Below, one piece after another: positions 17,148-25,707 of a stretch of DNA of 64,000 bases; the first letter of the stretch is position 1, and each line of letters starts with the position of its first letter. The notes beneath the pieces were generated by a model. It made no database searches. It saw nothing but the letters and a program-made list of their open reading frames with translations, and was not told the DNA's origin. A program made the translations under genes and the position numbers. Origin of the DNA: Lentzea sp. NBRC 102530 (GTDB taxonomy: Bacteria > Actinomycetota > Actinomycetes > Mycobacteriales > Pseudonocardiaceae); assembly GCF_030269365.1 (NCBI RefSeq), contig NZ_BSTF01000007.1:372001-436000 (forward strand), given 5' to 3'.

Positions 17148-18109
17148 TGGTCGACCTGAAGCAGCGTCCGGTCGCCCGGAAGGCGGCCGGGCGCACGCCC
17201 CCCGAGCGGCCGCGGCTGCGGGACCGCGTCTCGCGCGTCGAGGTGCGGTGGTCGCCGTACCTGTTCATCGCGCCGTTCTTCGTGATCTTCGCGGTGTTCG
17301 GGCTGTTCCCGCTGGTCTACACGGCCTGGGTGTCGTTGCACGACTGGGACATCACCGGCGCGGGCGCGTTCGTCGGGCTGGACAACTACGTCACGTTGTT
17401 CGCGGACCCCGACTTCTGGAACTCGGTCTACAACACGGTCGGCATGCTCGTGCTGGCCACCGTGCCGCAGCTGCTGATGGCGCTGGTGCTCGCGAGCCTG
17501 CTCAACCAGCGGTTGCGCGCCGTCACGTTCTTCCGGATGGGCGTGCTGCTGCCGATCGTCACGTCGGTCGCGGCGGTCGGCATCGTGTTCAGCCAGATCT
17601 TCGACCGCGACGCCGGCATGGTGAACGGCCTGCTGGGCCTCGTGAACGTCGACGCGGTCGACTGGCGCGCGGACAAGTGGTCGTCCTGGACGGCGATCTC
17701 GACCATGGTCAACTGGCGGTGGACCGGCTACAACTCGTTGATCTACCTCGCGGCCATGCAGGCGATCCCGCGCGACCTCTACGAGGCGGCCACGGTGGAC
17801 GGTGCGGGCAAGATCCGGCAGTTCTGGAGCATCACCGTCCCGAACATCCGGCCCGCCATCGTCTTCACCGTCGTCATGTCGACCATCGCCGGCATGCAGC
17901 TCTTCACCGAGCCGCTGATCTTCGGCCAGGGCAGCTTCGCGATCTCCGGCGGCAGCCTGCGCCAGTTCCAGACGGTGTCGATGTACATGTTCGAGAAGGC
18001 GTTCCGGGACTTCGACTACGGCTACGGCTCCGCCGTCGCGTGGATGATCTTCCTGCTGATCACGCTGCTCGGGGTCGTCAACTTCCTGATCACGCGGAGG
18101 TCTCGTTGA
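17147..18109 (+). CDS. cebF: Sugar ABC transporter permease, MalF/CebF type
   Basis: 320 residues with an N-terminal cytoplasmic tail and six membrane helices. The EAA loop that docks the ATPase is visible ([20 protein letters not shown]). The start overlaps the cebE stop (TGATG). It forms the membrane channel with the next gene. Substrate assignment rests on operon context. Confidence 0.92.
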   Translation: MVDLKQRPVARKAAGRTPPERPRLRDRVSRVEVRWSPYLFIAPFFVIFAVFGLFPLVYTAWVSLHDWDITGAGAFVGLDNYVTLFADPDFWNSVYNTVGMLVLATVPQLLMALVLASLLNQRLRAVTFFRMGVLLPIVTSVAAVGIVFSQIFDRDAGMVNGLLGLVNVDAVDWRADKWSSWTAISTMVNWRWTGYNSLIYLAAMQAIPRDLYEAATVDGAGKIRQFWSITVPNIRPAIVFTVVMSTIAGMQLFTEPLIFGQGSFAISGGSLRQFQTVSMYMFEKAFRDFDYGYGSAVAWMIFLLITLLGVVNFLITRRSR

Positions 18110-18933
18110 TCACGCGCAAGACCCAGCCGCTGCTCTACGCCACGCTGCTCGTCGGCATCGTGCTGTCGGCGTTCCCGCTGTACTGGCTCTTCGTCGTCGC
18201 GACCCGCTCGAACGACGTGGTCGGCGACTGGCCGCCCCCGCTCGCGCCGGGCGAGAACCTCTGGGACAACCTCGGCCGGCTCTTCGCCGCCGAGGACGCG
18301 AACTTCCTGCTGGGCATGGGGAACTCGCTGCTGACGTCGGCCGTCGTGACCGTCTCGGTGGTGTTCTTCTCGTCGCTGGCCGGGTTCGCGTTCGCCAAGC
18401 TCAAGTTCCGCGGCCGCAACGGGCTGCTGCTCGTCATCCTCGCCACGATGATGATCCCCGTGCAGATGGGCATCATCCCGCTGTACATGATCATGGTGGA
18501 GCTGGGCTGGCAGAACCGGATGGAAGCGATCGTCGTGCCCGCACTGGTGTCGGCGTTCGGCGTGTTCCTGATGCGCCAGTACGCCGAGCAGGCCGTGCCG
18601 GACGAGCTGATCGAGGCCGCGCGGATCGACGGGTGCAGCACGTTCCGGATCTTCTGGTCGATCGTGCTGCCGGCGTTGCGGCCCGGTGCCGCGGTGCTCG
18701 CGCTGACCACGTTCATGGGCACGTGGAACGAGTTCCTGTGGCCGCTGGCCGTGCTGGAGGCCGACAACCCGACGGTGCAGTTCTCGCTGTCGCAGCTGTC
18801 CACCACCTACTACACCGACTACACGCTCATGTTCACCGGAGCGCTGGTCGCGACCGTGCCGTTGCTGCTGGTGTTCATCGCGTTCGGCCGTCAGATCATC
18901 GGCGGCATCATGGAGGGGGCGGTCAAGGCATGA
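18106..18933 (+). CDS. cebG: Sugar ABC transporter permease, MalG/CebG type
   Basis: 275 residues with six membrane helices and the EAA loop [20 protein letters not shown]. The start is a TTG at 18106 overlapping the cebF stop (TTGA) with CGGAGG five bases upstream; no better start exists. The C-terminal [11 protein letters not shown] is typical of this subfamily. It pairs with cebF. Confidence 0.92.
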   Translation: MITRKTQPLLYATLLVGIVLSAFPLYWLFVVATRSNDVVGDWPPPLAPGENLWDNLGRLFAAEDANFLLGMGNSLLTSAVVTVSVVFFSSLAGFAFAKLKFRGRNGLLLVILATMMIPVQMGIIPLYMIMVELGWQNRMEAIVVPALVSAFGVFLMRQYAEQAVPDELIEAARIDGCSTFRIFWSIVLPALRPGAAVLALTTFMGTWNEFLWPLAVLEADNPTVQFSLSQLSTTYYTDYTLMFTGALVATVPLLLVFIAFGRQIIGGIMEGAVKA

Positions 18934-20249
18934 CCACGTTCGAGCCCGGTTTCCTCTGGGGCGCCGCGACTTCCAGCTACCAGATCGAAGGGGCCGCCGA
19001 TCTTGACGGCCGCCTCCCGTCCATCTGGGACACCTTCTGCGCGACGCCGGGCAAGGTCGACAACGGCGACACCGGTGCCGTGGCGGCCGACCACTACCAC
19101 CGCTACCCCGAGGACGTCGCGATCATGCGCTCGCTCGGGCTCGGCGCGTACCGGTTCTCCATCGCCTGGCCGCGCGTGCAGCCGCTCGGGTCCGGCACGG
19201 TCGAGCAACGCGGCCTCGACTTCTACCGCCGCCTGGTGGACACGTTGCTGGACAACGGGATCCAGCCGTGGCCCACCCTCTACCACTGGGACCTCCCCCA
19301 GCCGCTGGAGGACGCGGGCGGCTGGCCGGAACGCGACACCGCGCTCAGGTTCGCCGAGTACGCGCAGATCGTCCACGAGGCGTTGGGCGACCGCATCACG
19401 CACTGGACGACGTTGAACGAGCCGTGGTGTTCGGCATTTCTCGGCTACGCCACCGGCAGGCACGCGCCGGGCCGCCAGGAGCCCGCCGCGTCCGTCCGCG
19501 CCGCCCACCACCTGCTGCTGGGTCACGGCCTCGCGGCCAGGGCCATGCCCGGCGCGTCCGTCGGCATCACGCTCAACCTCACCCACGTCACACCGGGCAC
19601 CGACGCCGGTGCCGACCTCGACGCGGCGCGCCGGATCGACGGCCTGCAGAACCGGCTGTTCCTCGACCCCGTGCTGCTGGCCGAGTACCCGGCCGACGTG
19701 GTGGCGGACCTGGCGCCGGTGACCGACTTCTCCTTCGTGCAGGACGACGACCTGAAGGTGATCGCCGCACCGCTCGACTTCCTGGGCGTCAACTACTACT
19801 CCCCCATGCTCGTCGGCCACGGTTCGTCGTCCGGCCCGTCCGCGTACGTCGGCTCCGAGCACGTCACCCACCTCGACGGCGGCCGCGCCCGCACGTCGAT
19901 CGGCTGGGAGATCGACGCCCGCGGCCTGCGCGACCTGCTGGTGCGCCTGGACGCCGACTACCCCGCGATCCCGTTGTACGTCACCGAGAACGGCGCCGCG
20001 TTCGACGGCGTGCACGACGCGGATCGGATCGCCTACCTCGACGGTCACGTCCGAGCATGCCGGGAGGCTGCTGCGCGCGGTGTCCGGCTGCGCGGTTACT
20101 TCGCCTGGTCGTTGCTGGACAACTTCGAGTGGTCTTACGGCTACGCCCAGCGCTTCGGCCTCGTGCACGTCGACCACCAGACCCAGGAGCGCACACTCAA
20201 GGACAGCGCGCACTGGTACGCGGCCGTGATCCGGCGTGGCGGACTGTGA
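18930..20249 (+). CDS. bglC: GH1 beta-glucosidase
   Basis: 439 residues, a complete cytoplasmic GH1 enzyme without signal peptide. The N-terminal signature [15 protein letters not shown], the acid/base TLNEPW (Glu near 163) and the nucleophile YVTENG (Glu near 352) are intact, as is [12 protein letters not shown]. It would hydrolyse imported cellobiose to glucose. The ATG at 18930 overlaps the cebG stop. Its stop codon lies inside the operator box that controls the following LacI gene. Confidence 0.95.
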   Translation: MTTFEPGFLWGAATSSYQIEGAADLDGRLPSIWDTFCATPGKVDNGDTGAVAADHYHRYPEDVAIMRSLGLGAYRFSIAWPRVQPLGSGTVEQRGLDFYRRLVDTLLDNGIQPWPTLYHWDLPQPLEDAGGWPERDTALRFAEYAQIVHEALGDRITHWTTLNEPWCSAFLGYATGRHAPGRQEPAASVRAAHHLLLGHGLAARAMPGASVGITLNLTHVTPGTDAGADLDAARRIDGLQNRLFLDPVLLAEYPADVVADLAPVTDFSFVQDDDLKVIAAPLDFLGVNYYSPMLVGHGSSSGPSAYVGSEHVTHLDGGRARTSIGWEIDARGLRDLLVRLDADYPAIPLYVTENGAAFDGVHDADRIAYLDGHVRACREAAARGVRLRGYFAWSLLDNFEWSYGYAQRFGLVHVDHQTQERTLKDSAHWYAAVIRRGGL

Positions 20250-20258
20250 GCGCTTACA
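20245..20258. promoter_or_regulatory. LacI-type operator box 3 before the LacI gene
   Basis: TGTGAGCGCTTACA is the exact reverse complement of the box at 15713-15726. It spans the stop codon of the beta-glucosidase and ends 47 bases before the LacI start, pointing to autoregulation of the repressor. Confidence 0.8.
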
Positions 20259-20305
20259 GAGTTGCTACGCTGCCCGTACGCCGACGCACACAGGGGGACC
20301 CCACG

Positions 20306-21304
20306 ATGACCAGACCTCCCACCCTGGAGGAAGTGGCGCAACGGGCGGGAGTCTCCACCGGCACCGTGTCCCGCGTCATCAACAACGCCCGCCACGTCAG
20401 CGAGAAGTCGCGCCTGGCCGTGCAGAGCGCCATCGCGGACCTGGGCTACGTCCCGAACACCGCCGCCCGCTCGCTGGCCACCCAACGCCGAGGCGTGGTC
20501 GTCCTCGTCATCTCCAGCGACGACCCGGCCCTGTTCGCGAACCTCTTCTTCGCCGAGGCCATCACCGGCGTCAACGCTGCCCTCGAAGAGACCGACCTGC
20601 ACCTCATGCTCCTGCTGGCCGCCTCCCAGCGAGGCCGTGACAGGTTCGCCCAGGTCATCCAGTCCCGCGGCGCCGACGGCATCATGCTGCTGGCGTTGAA
20701 GGAGAACGACCCGCTCTCCAAGATGGCGGAGGACAGCGGCCTGCCCGCGGTGCACGGCGGCCGCTCCCTGGACAGGGCCCCGCAGTGGTACGTGGACGCC
20801 GACAACCGGGGCGGCGCCCGCGCCGCCGTGGAACACCTTATAGCCAAGGGCCGCAAGAACATCGCCACGATCACCGGTGAGCTGGACACCCACGCCGGCA
20901 TGTCCCGCTACATGGGCTACCGCGAGGCGGTGGTGCTGGCCGGGTTGAGCGACAAGCGCGTGGCACACGGGGACTTCAGCGAACCCAGCGGTGCTGCTGG
21001 GATGAAACTTCTGCTGGACGACCACCCCGACCTCGATGCGGTCTTCGTGGCCTCCGACGCCATGGCCACCGGGGCGTTGACCGTCCTGCGTTCTGCCGGG
21101 AGGCGGGTGCCGGAGGACGTCGCGGTGGTCGGGTTCAACGACATCGTCACGGCGCAGCACACCCAACCCGCGCTGACCACCGTTCGGCAGCCGATCGAGG
21201 CGTTGGGGCGGGAGATGACCCGGATGTTGATCAGGCTGTTGAACGGGGAGCAGCCGACGTCGCTGATCCTGCCGACCGAGCTGGTGGTGCGCGCCTCGGC
21301 CTGA
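20306..21304 (+). CDS. cebR: LacI-family repressor of the cellulose locus (CebR-like)
   Basis: 332 residues. The DNA-binding head is classic LacI (TLEEVAQRAGVSTGTVSRVIN, in segments, with the hinge helix NTAARSLATQR), followed by a periplasmic-binding-like effector domain (VFVASDAMATGALTVLRSAGRRVPEDVAVVGFND in segments). CAGGGGGA precedes the ATG. Homologues release DNA on binding cellobiose or cello-oligosaccharides. The paired operator boxes at both ends of the importer operon support this assignment. It differs from Streptomyces, where cebR is divergent from cebE rather than downstream of the glucosidase. Confidence 0.92.
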   Translation: MTRPPTLEEVAQRAGVSTGTVSRVINNARHVSEKSRLAVQSAIADLGYVPNTAARSLATQRRGVVVLVISSDDPALFANLFFAEAITGVNAALEETDLHLMLLLAASQRGRDRFAQVIQSRGADGIMLLALKENDPLSKMAEDSGLPAVHGGRSLDRAPQWYVDADNRGGARAAVEHLIAKGRKNIATITGELDTHAGMSRYMGYREAVVLAGLSDKRVAHGDFSEPSGAAGMKLLLDDHPDLDAVFVASDAMATGALTVLRSAGRRVPEDVAVVGFNDIVTAQHTQPALTTVRQPIEALGREMTRMLIRLLNGEQPTSLILPTELVVRASA

Positions 21305-21516
21305 TCGTCGTGGCCCTGGCTCTCCAGGTACTGCCGCGGGCCCGGTTCACCGGACACGCTGCCGAGCAGGTGGCCGGGCGTGGAGTCGATCCCGGACGGC
21401 GTCGGCGGCGTCTGGCCGCCCGGATAGCCGTCGAGGTGCGGCAGGCCGTCCCTCGCGCAGGTCTTCGGGGAGCCGTTGCCAGGGTCGTCGTAGAGGACTC
21501 ACAGAACCTTCGCCAT
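21305..21516 (-). pseudogene. Remnant: 5' end of NAD-dependent formate dehydrogenase
   Basis: From an ATG at 21516 the minus strand reads MAKVL*VLYDDPGNGSPK and continues as an unmistakable copy of the formate dehydrogenase N-terminus (YPGGQT at about residue 30, then IDSTPGHLLGSVSGEPGPRQ and YLESQGH). The asterisk is a TGA at 21499-21501, where the family has a cysteine (MAKVLCVLYDD). Similarity ends near residue 68, at the stop codon of the LacI gene, so most of the gene is missing. Codon use is still strongly GC-rich, indicating recent loss. It is a relic, probably cut at a recombination junction. Confidence 0.82.
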
Positions 21517-21525
21517 TGCAGGTTT

Positions 21526-21573
21526 CCCTTGTCTGAGGAAGGTCGAGCGATTTCGACCTTCCTCAGGCAAGGG
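21526..21573. repeat. Long inverted repeat beside the formate dehydrogenase remnant
   Basis: Two 21-base arms (21526-21546 and 21553-21573) match in 20 of 21 positions around a six-base loop. Read on the minus strand the stem ends nine bases before the remnant's ATG and would include its ribosome-binding purines. It has no U-tract. It could be a relic translational switch, a terminator for the convergent LacI and zinc-finger genes, or a mobile-element scar. Confidence 0.8.
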
Positions 21574-21606
21574 ATCCGGGTGTCCGAACGAACGTTTCTG
21601 TTGCCT

Positions 21607-21623
21607 GACAGCCCTCGGCTGTC
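21607..21623. terminator. Short hairpin after the UBP zinc-finger gene
   Basis: GACAGCC and its complement pair around CTC, starting seven bases after the zinc-finger stop codon on the minus strand. Probable terminator without U-tract. Confidence 0.5.
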
Positions 21624-21630
21624 GACCAGG

Positions 21631-21897
21631 TCAGACGAGGGTGTTGTCCACGAAGCACCAGCGCCAGGTCTCCCCCGGCTCGAACGAACGGATGATCGGG
21701 TGGCCTTCGTCGGCGAAGTGCTTCGAGGCGTGCTTGGCGGGCGAGGAGTCGCAGCAGGCGACCTTGCCGCAGCCGAGGCACAGGCGCAGGTGCACCCACC
21801 GGCCGCCGACGGCCAGGCAGTCCTCGCAGCCCTCCAACGTGGAGGGTGCGGGCTCGGCGGGCAGCTCGGCGACGTGGGCGCAGGTCTTGGTGGTCAC
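21631..21897 (-). CDS. Small UBP-type zinc-finger protein
   Basis: 88 residues, entirely one UBP-type zinc finger. The metal ligands are visible: CEDC, then CLGCGKVACCDSS, H..KHF and GHPIIRSFEPGE. Such domains bind ubiquitin tails in eukaryotes, but stand-alone bacterial ones have no known partner. It is divergent from a receiver/thioredoxin-reductase-like fusion gene, only 56 bases away, and this association suggests a shared redox-signalling task. A second copy of the family occurs at 47242. Confidence 0.9.
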   Translation of the reverse strand: MTTKTCAHVAELPAEPAPSTLEGCEDCLAVGGRWVHLRLCLGCGKVACCDSSPAKHASKHFADEGHPIIRSFEPGETWRWCFVDNTLV

Positions 21898-21953
21898 GCG
21901 ACGACGGTACCTCTGTTGAGGACATCGACGAGTTCTGGTGTTTGACTGGACGC

Positions 21954-23621
21954 ATGACGACTGCCGGTCGCGTCGCGCGACCTTCGATCCTCACCGTGGA
22001 CGACGACCCCGCCGTGTCCCGGTCCGTGGCGCGCGACCTGCGCCGCCAGTACGGCGAGCACTACCGGATCGTGCGCGCGGAGTCCGGGGCGCAGGCGCTG
22101 GAGGCCCTGCACGAGATCAAGCTGCGCGGTGAGGAGGTCGCGGCGCTGCTGGCCGACTACCGGATGCCGCAGATGAGCGGCATCGAGTTCCTCGAACAGG
22201 CGATGGACGTGTTCCCGCAGGCCCGCCGGGTGCTGCTGACGGCGTACGCGGACACCGACGCGGCGATCCAGGCGATCAACGTCGTCGACCTCGACCACTA
22301 CCTGCTCAAGCCGTGGGACCCGCCGGAGCAGAACCTCTACCCGGTGCTCGACGAGCAGTTGCGGGCGTGGGCGGTGAGCGACCGGCAGCCGCCGCAGCGG
22401 GTGCGGGTGGTCGGGCACCGGTGGTCGCCCCGGTCCTACGAGGTGCGCGACTTCCTGGCGCGCAACAGCGTGCCGTTCGTCTGGCACGCGCTCGAGGAGC
22501 CGGAGGCGCAGTGCCTGCTCAAGGCCGCGCACCAGGACGGCACGAAGCTCCCGGTCGTGGTCACGGCGCAGGGCAAGGCGCTGGTGGACCCGTCCGACGC
22601 GGACCTCGCCGCCGAGGTGGGGCTGAGCACGCAGCCGTCGGCCGACTTCTACGACCTGATCGTCGTCGGCGGTGGGCCCGCCGGGCTCGGGGCCGCGGTG
22701 TACGGCGGGTCGGAGGGGCTGCGGACCGTCCTCGTGGAACGGATCGCGACCGGCGGCCAGGCGGGCACCAGCAGCCGCATCGAGAACTACCTGGGCTTCC
22801 CCGACGGCGTGTCCGGCGGCCAGCTCACCGAACGCGCCCGCAGGCAGGCGGTCAAGTTCGGGGTCGAGCTGCTCACGACCCGTGACGTCGTCTCCCTGGA
22901 ACGCCGGGGTTCCGCCCGCGTGGTGCGGTTCGGCGACGGCACGGAACTCGCCGCGCACACCGTCATCCTCGCGACCGGCGTGTCGTACCGGCTGCTCGAC
23001 GCGCCCGGACTCGGCGCGCTCACCGGGCGGGGCGTCTACTACGGCGCCTCGACCACCGAGGGCCCGAACTGCGCCGGTCAGGACGTCTACCTGGTCGGTG
23101 GCGCGAACTCGGCGGGCCAGGCGGCCGTCTACTTCTCCGGGCACGCGCGCAAGGTCGTGCTGCTGGTGCGCGGCGACGGGCTGGAGCAGTCGATGTCGCG
23201 GTACCTGATCGACCAGCTCGACGCCATCCCGAACGTCGAGGTGCGCACGCACACCGAGGTCTGCGCCGGCACGGGCGAGGACCACCTCGAAACGCTCACG
23301 TTGCTGCACAACAAGACCGGCGAGCGGACGACGGTCGAGGCGAGCTGGCTGTTCGCGTTCATCGGCGCCGCCCCGCGCACGGACTGGCTCGACGGCACAC
23401 TGGAACGCGACGACCGCGGTTTCCTGCTGGCCGGTCCCGACCTCGGCACCACCCCGCCGGGCTGGGACCTCGGCCGGGCGCCGTACCACCTGGAGACGAA
23501 CGTGCCGGGCGTGTTCGTGGCGGGCGACGTCCGCGCGGACTCGGTCAAGCGCGTCGCCTCCGCCGTCGGCGAGGGCGCGATGGCCGTCACCCTGGTCCAC
23601 CGTTACCTGGAGAGGTCCTGA
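21954..23621 (+). CDS. Receiver / glutaredoxin-like / thioredoxin-reductase-like fusion
   Basis: 555 residues in three parts. Residues ~10-135 are a response-regulator receiver (acidic DDD pair, phosphoacceptor Asp68 in LADYRMP, LLTAY, LLKPW). Residues ~150-225 are glutaredoxin-like, but HRWSPRSYEV has no cysteines. Residues ~230-555 are a flavoprotein of thioredoxin-reductase type with FAD motif VVGGGPAGLGAA and nucleotide motif VGGANSAGQAAVYF; the usual CxxC is replaced by GASTTEG, so thiol reduction by the normal route is not expected. The stop overlaps the next gene (TGATG), a kinase that is its likely partner. Role: redox-coupled signalling, by inference. Confidence 0.9.
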   Translation: MTTAGRVARPSILTVDDDPAVSRSVARDLRRQYGEHYRIVRAESGAQALEALHEIKLRGEEVAALLADYRMPQMSGIEFLEQAMDVFPQARRVLLTAYADTDAAIQAINVVDLDHYLLKPWDPPEQNLYPVLDEQLRAWAVSDRQPPQRVRVVGHRWSPRSYEVRDFLARNSVPFVWHALEEPEAQCLLKAAHQDGTKLPVVVTAQGKALVDPSDADLAAEVGLSTQPSADFYDLIVVGGGPAGLGAAVYGGSEGLRTVLVERIATGGQAGTSSRIENYLGFPDGVSGGQLTERARRQAVKFGVELLTTRDVVSLERRGSARVVRFGDGTELAAHTVILATGVSYRLLDAPGLGALTGRGVYYGASTTEGPNCAGQDVYLVGGANSAGQAAVYFSGHARKVVLLVRGDGLEQSMSRYLIDQLDAIPNVEVRTHTEVCAGTGEDHLETLTLLHNKTGERTTVEASWLFAFIGAAPRTDWLDGTLERDDRGFLLAGPDLGTTPPGWDLGRAPYHLETNVPGVFVAGDVRADSVKRVASAVGEGAMAVTLVHRYLERS

Positions 23622-25033
23622 TGGACAGGCTCACCCCCGCGGAGCTGCGCGAACTGTTCCTGTTCGAGAGGCTCGACGACGCCCAGCTGGAGTGGCTCGC
23701 CGCGCACGGGCACATCGAGACGCGCGAGGCGGGCACGCCCGTGCTCACCGAGGGCGACGCCGCGACGTGCTTCTTCGTGCTGCTCGAAGGCACGGTCGCG
23801 CTCTGCCGCACCATCGGCGGCCAGCGCATCGAGGTGAGCCGCAGCGAGCAGCGCGGCTCGTACTTCGGCGCCACCCAGGCGTACCTGGAGCTCGACCAGC
23901 CGACCTACCAGATGACCGTCGAGTCGATCACCGCCACGTCGATGCTCCAGTTCGACGCGGACGAGTTCGGCCCGATGATCCGCACGTGGTTCCCGATGGC
24001 GATGCACCTGCTGGAGGGCCTGTTCTGGGGCATGCGCAACACCCAGGCGACCGTCGGCCAGCACGAACGCCTCACCGCCCTCGGCGCGCTGTCCGCGGGC
24101 CTCACGCACGAGCTCAACAACCCGGCGGCCGCAGCCGTCCGGGCCACCGCAGCCCTGCGCGAACGGGTCGCGGGCATGCGCCACAAGCTCGCGCTGCTGG
24201 CGCAGGGAGCGCTCGACCCGGCCGAGCTGCCGGCGTTGGTGAAGCTGCAGGAGAAGGCGGTCGAACAGGTCGCCAAAGCACCGAAGCTCAGCCCGCTGGA
24301 GACCAGCGACGCCGAGGACGAGGTCTCCGACTGGCTCGACGACCACGGCATCACCGGCGGCTGGGAACTGGCTCCCGTGCTGGTCGCGGGCGGTCTCGAC
24401 GTCGAGTGGCTGGAGACGTCGCTGAGGCCGTGCCCGGCCGCGATCACCGGCTCGGCCGTCTACTGGCTGCGGTACACGGTCGAGACCGAGATGCTGATGA
24501 ACGAGATCGAGGACGCCACCACCCGCGTGTCCACCCTGGTCGGCGCGGCCAAGCAGTACTCGCAGATGGACCGCGCGCCGTTCCAGGTCGTCGACGTGCA
24601 CGAACTGCTCGACTCCACACTGGTGATGTTCGGCGGCAAGCTCGGCGACGTGCGGGTGGTCAAGGACTACGACCGCGACCTGCCGCGGATCTCCGCGTTC
24701 GCCGGCGAGCTCAACCAGGTGTGGACGAACATGATCGACAACGCCCTGAGCGCGATGGGCGGCGCGGGCACCCTGACGGTGCGGACGTTCGCGGAGGACC
24801 GGAACCTGGTCGTGGAGATCGGCGACACCGGGCCCGGCATCCCACCCGAGGTGAAGGGCCGGATCTTCGAGCCGTTCTTCACCACCAAGCCGGTCGGTGA
24901 GGGCACGGGGCTCGGGCTGGAGATCTCGTGGCGGATCGTGGTCAACAAGCACCACGGCGACATCCGGGTCGAGTCGGTGCCGGGTGACACGCGGTTCCAG
25001 GTGCGGCTGCCGCTGGAGGCGACGGGAAGCTAG
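23621..25033 (+). CDS. Histidine kinase with N-terminal cyclic-nucleotide-binding-like domain
   Basis: 470 residues, cytoplasmic. Residues ~10-125 form a cNMP-binding-like beta barrel (TEGDAATCFFVLLEGTVAL). A HisKA-like helix has LSAGLTHELNNPAAAAVR (His near 163), followed by a long helical insert and an HATPase_c domain (NMIDNALSAM, GDTGPGIPPEVKGRIFEPFFTTK in segments, GTGLGLEIS). It is coupled by TGATG to the receiver fusion gene, so it probably phosphorylates that receiver. Whether the barrel binds a nucleotide cannot be seen. Confidence 0.92.
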   Translation: MDRLTPAELRELFLFERLDDAQLEWLAAHGHIETREAGTPVLTEGDAATCFFVLLEGTVALCRTIGGQRIEVSRSEQRGSYFGATQAYLELDQPTYQMTVESITATSMLQFDADEFGPMIRTWFPMAMHLLEGLFWGMRNTQATVGQHERLTALGALSAGLTHELNNPAAAAVRATAALRERVAGMRHKLALLAQGALDPAELPALVKLQEKAVEQVAKAPKLSPLETSDAEDEVSDWLDDHGITGGWELAPVLVAGGLDVEWLETSLRPCPAAITGSAVYWLRYTVETEMLMNEIEDATTRVSTLVGAAKQYSQMDRAPFQVVDVHELLDSTLVMFGGKLGDVRVVKDYDRDLPRISAFAGELNQVWTNMIDNALSAMGGAGTLTVRTFAEDRNLVVEIGDTGPGIPPEVKGRIFEPFFTTKPVGEGTGLGLEISWRIVVNKHHGDIRVESVPGDTRFQVRLPLEATGS

Positions 25034-25054
25034 GTCTCAACAAGATCGTGTAGT

Positions 25055-25094
25055 CGAACGGCGCGTCCGGCACTGCCGCCGGGCGCGCCGTTCG
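25055..25094. terminator. Bidirectional terminator between convergent genes
   Basis: A 17-base stem (CGAACGGCGCG, one mismatch, then CCGGC) with loop ACTGCC lies in the 65-base gap between the kinase stop at 25033 and the convergent gene ending at 25099. It would serve both strands. Confidence 0.72.
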
Positions 25095-25098
25095 GCGT

Positions 25099-25704
25099 CT
25101 AGAGGTTCGCGTAGGCCGTGCGGACCGACTGCTCGGCCTGCGGGTCCCGGAAGTCGAACGCCGAACCGTCGGCGAACTCGACCCGCACGAACCACTCCGG
25201 CTCGACCAGCCGGCCCAGCGGCACCGCCACGAACCTGCGGGCGGCGCTGACCGGGGCCTCCCACCAGGTGATCAGCGGCTCGGCCTGGGTTTCGCGGGAC
25301 CGGCTGAACAGGCCACCCCGTTCGGGCGTCAGGACTTCGCCCTCGACCACGAGGCCCAGTCGCTGGTTGCTCAGCAGCAGCCAGCACTCGTCGCGCCCGG
25401 CGGTGAAGAGGTCCGCCCACCGCACGGAGATCTGCTCGGGGCCACGCGCGTGCGCCCAGCCCCACACCGCCGGGTCGTGCGCCCACTCGTCGGTGCCGAA
25501 CCGGCCGCTGCTCACGGCGGCGGTCGGCAGCGGCCACTCGGGTTCGGCGATCTCCGCGTCCGGTACCGCGCCCGCGATCCGGTGTGGCGCGGTGCCCGCA
25601 GAGCCGACGTGGCCCTTGCGTTCGACGGCCCACACGATCTGCTCACCGGCGCGGGTCCAGTGCTTCTGGGCGATCTCGGCGAGCTTGAACCTGTCCCTGG
25701 GCAC
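25099..25704 (-). CDS. Hypothetical protein of the second WXG100-like set
   Basis: 201 residues from a GTG at 25704, three bases after the preceding gene. It is tryptophan-rich, soluble, without signal peptide, with a phosphate-binding-like or PH-like beta pattern (VWAVERKGHVG, ECWLLLSNQRLGLVVEG, EWFVRVEFADGSAFDF) but no firm domain. It shares some style with its upstream neighbour (both have a short loop then VxFxDGSxxD), suggesting an old duplication. Last gene of the operon. Confidence 0.7.
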   Translation of the reverse strand: MPRDRFKLAEIAQKHWTRAGEQIVWAVERKGHVGSAGTAPHRIAGAVPDAEIAEPEWPLPTAAVSSGRFGTDEWAHDPAVWGWAHARGPEQISVRWADLFTAGRDECWLLLSNQRLGLVVEGEVLTPERGGLFSRSRETQAEPLITWWEAPVSAARRFVAVPLGRLVEPEWFVRVEFADGSAFDFRDPQAEQSVRTAYANL

Positions 25705-25707
25705 CGG

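Noticed and set aside
21499-21501. Selenocysteine codon in the formate dehydrogenase-like frame
   Set aside because: The enzyme is the NAD-dependent, metal-free type, which has a plain cysteine there and no selenium, and the gene is truncated; a mutated codon is the simpler reading.
24200-24215. GGGAGCGCTCGAC, similar to CebR boxes
   Set aside because: It lies inside the coding sequence of the cNMP-domain kinase, is only half symmetrical and has no promoter near it.
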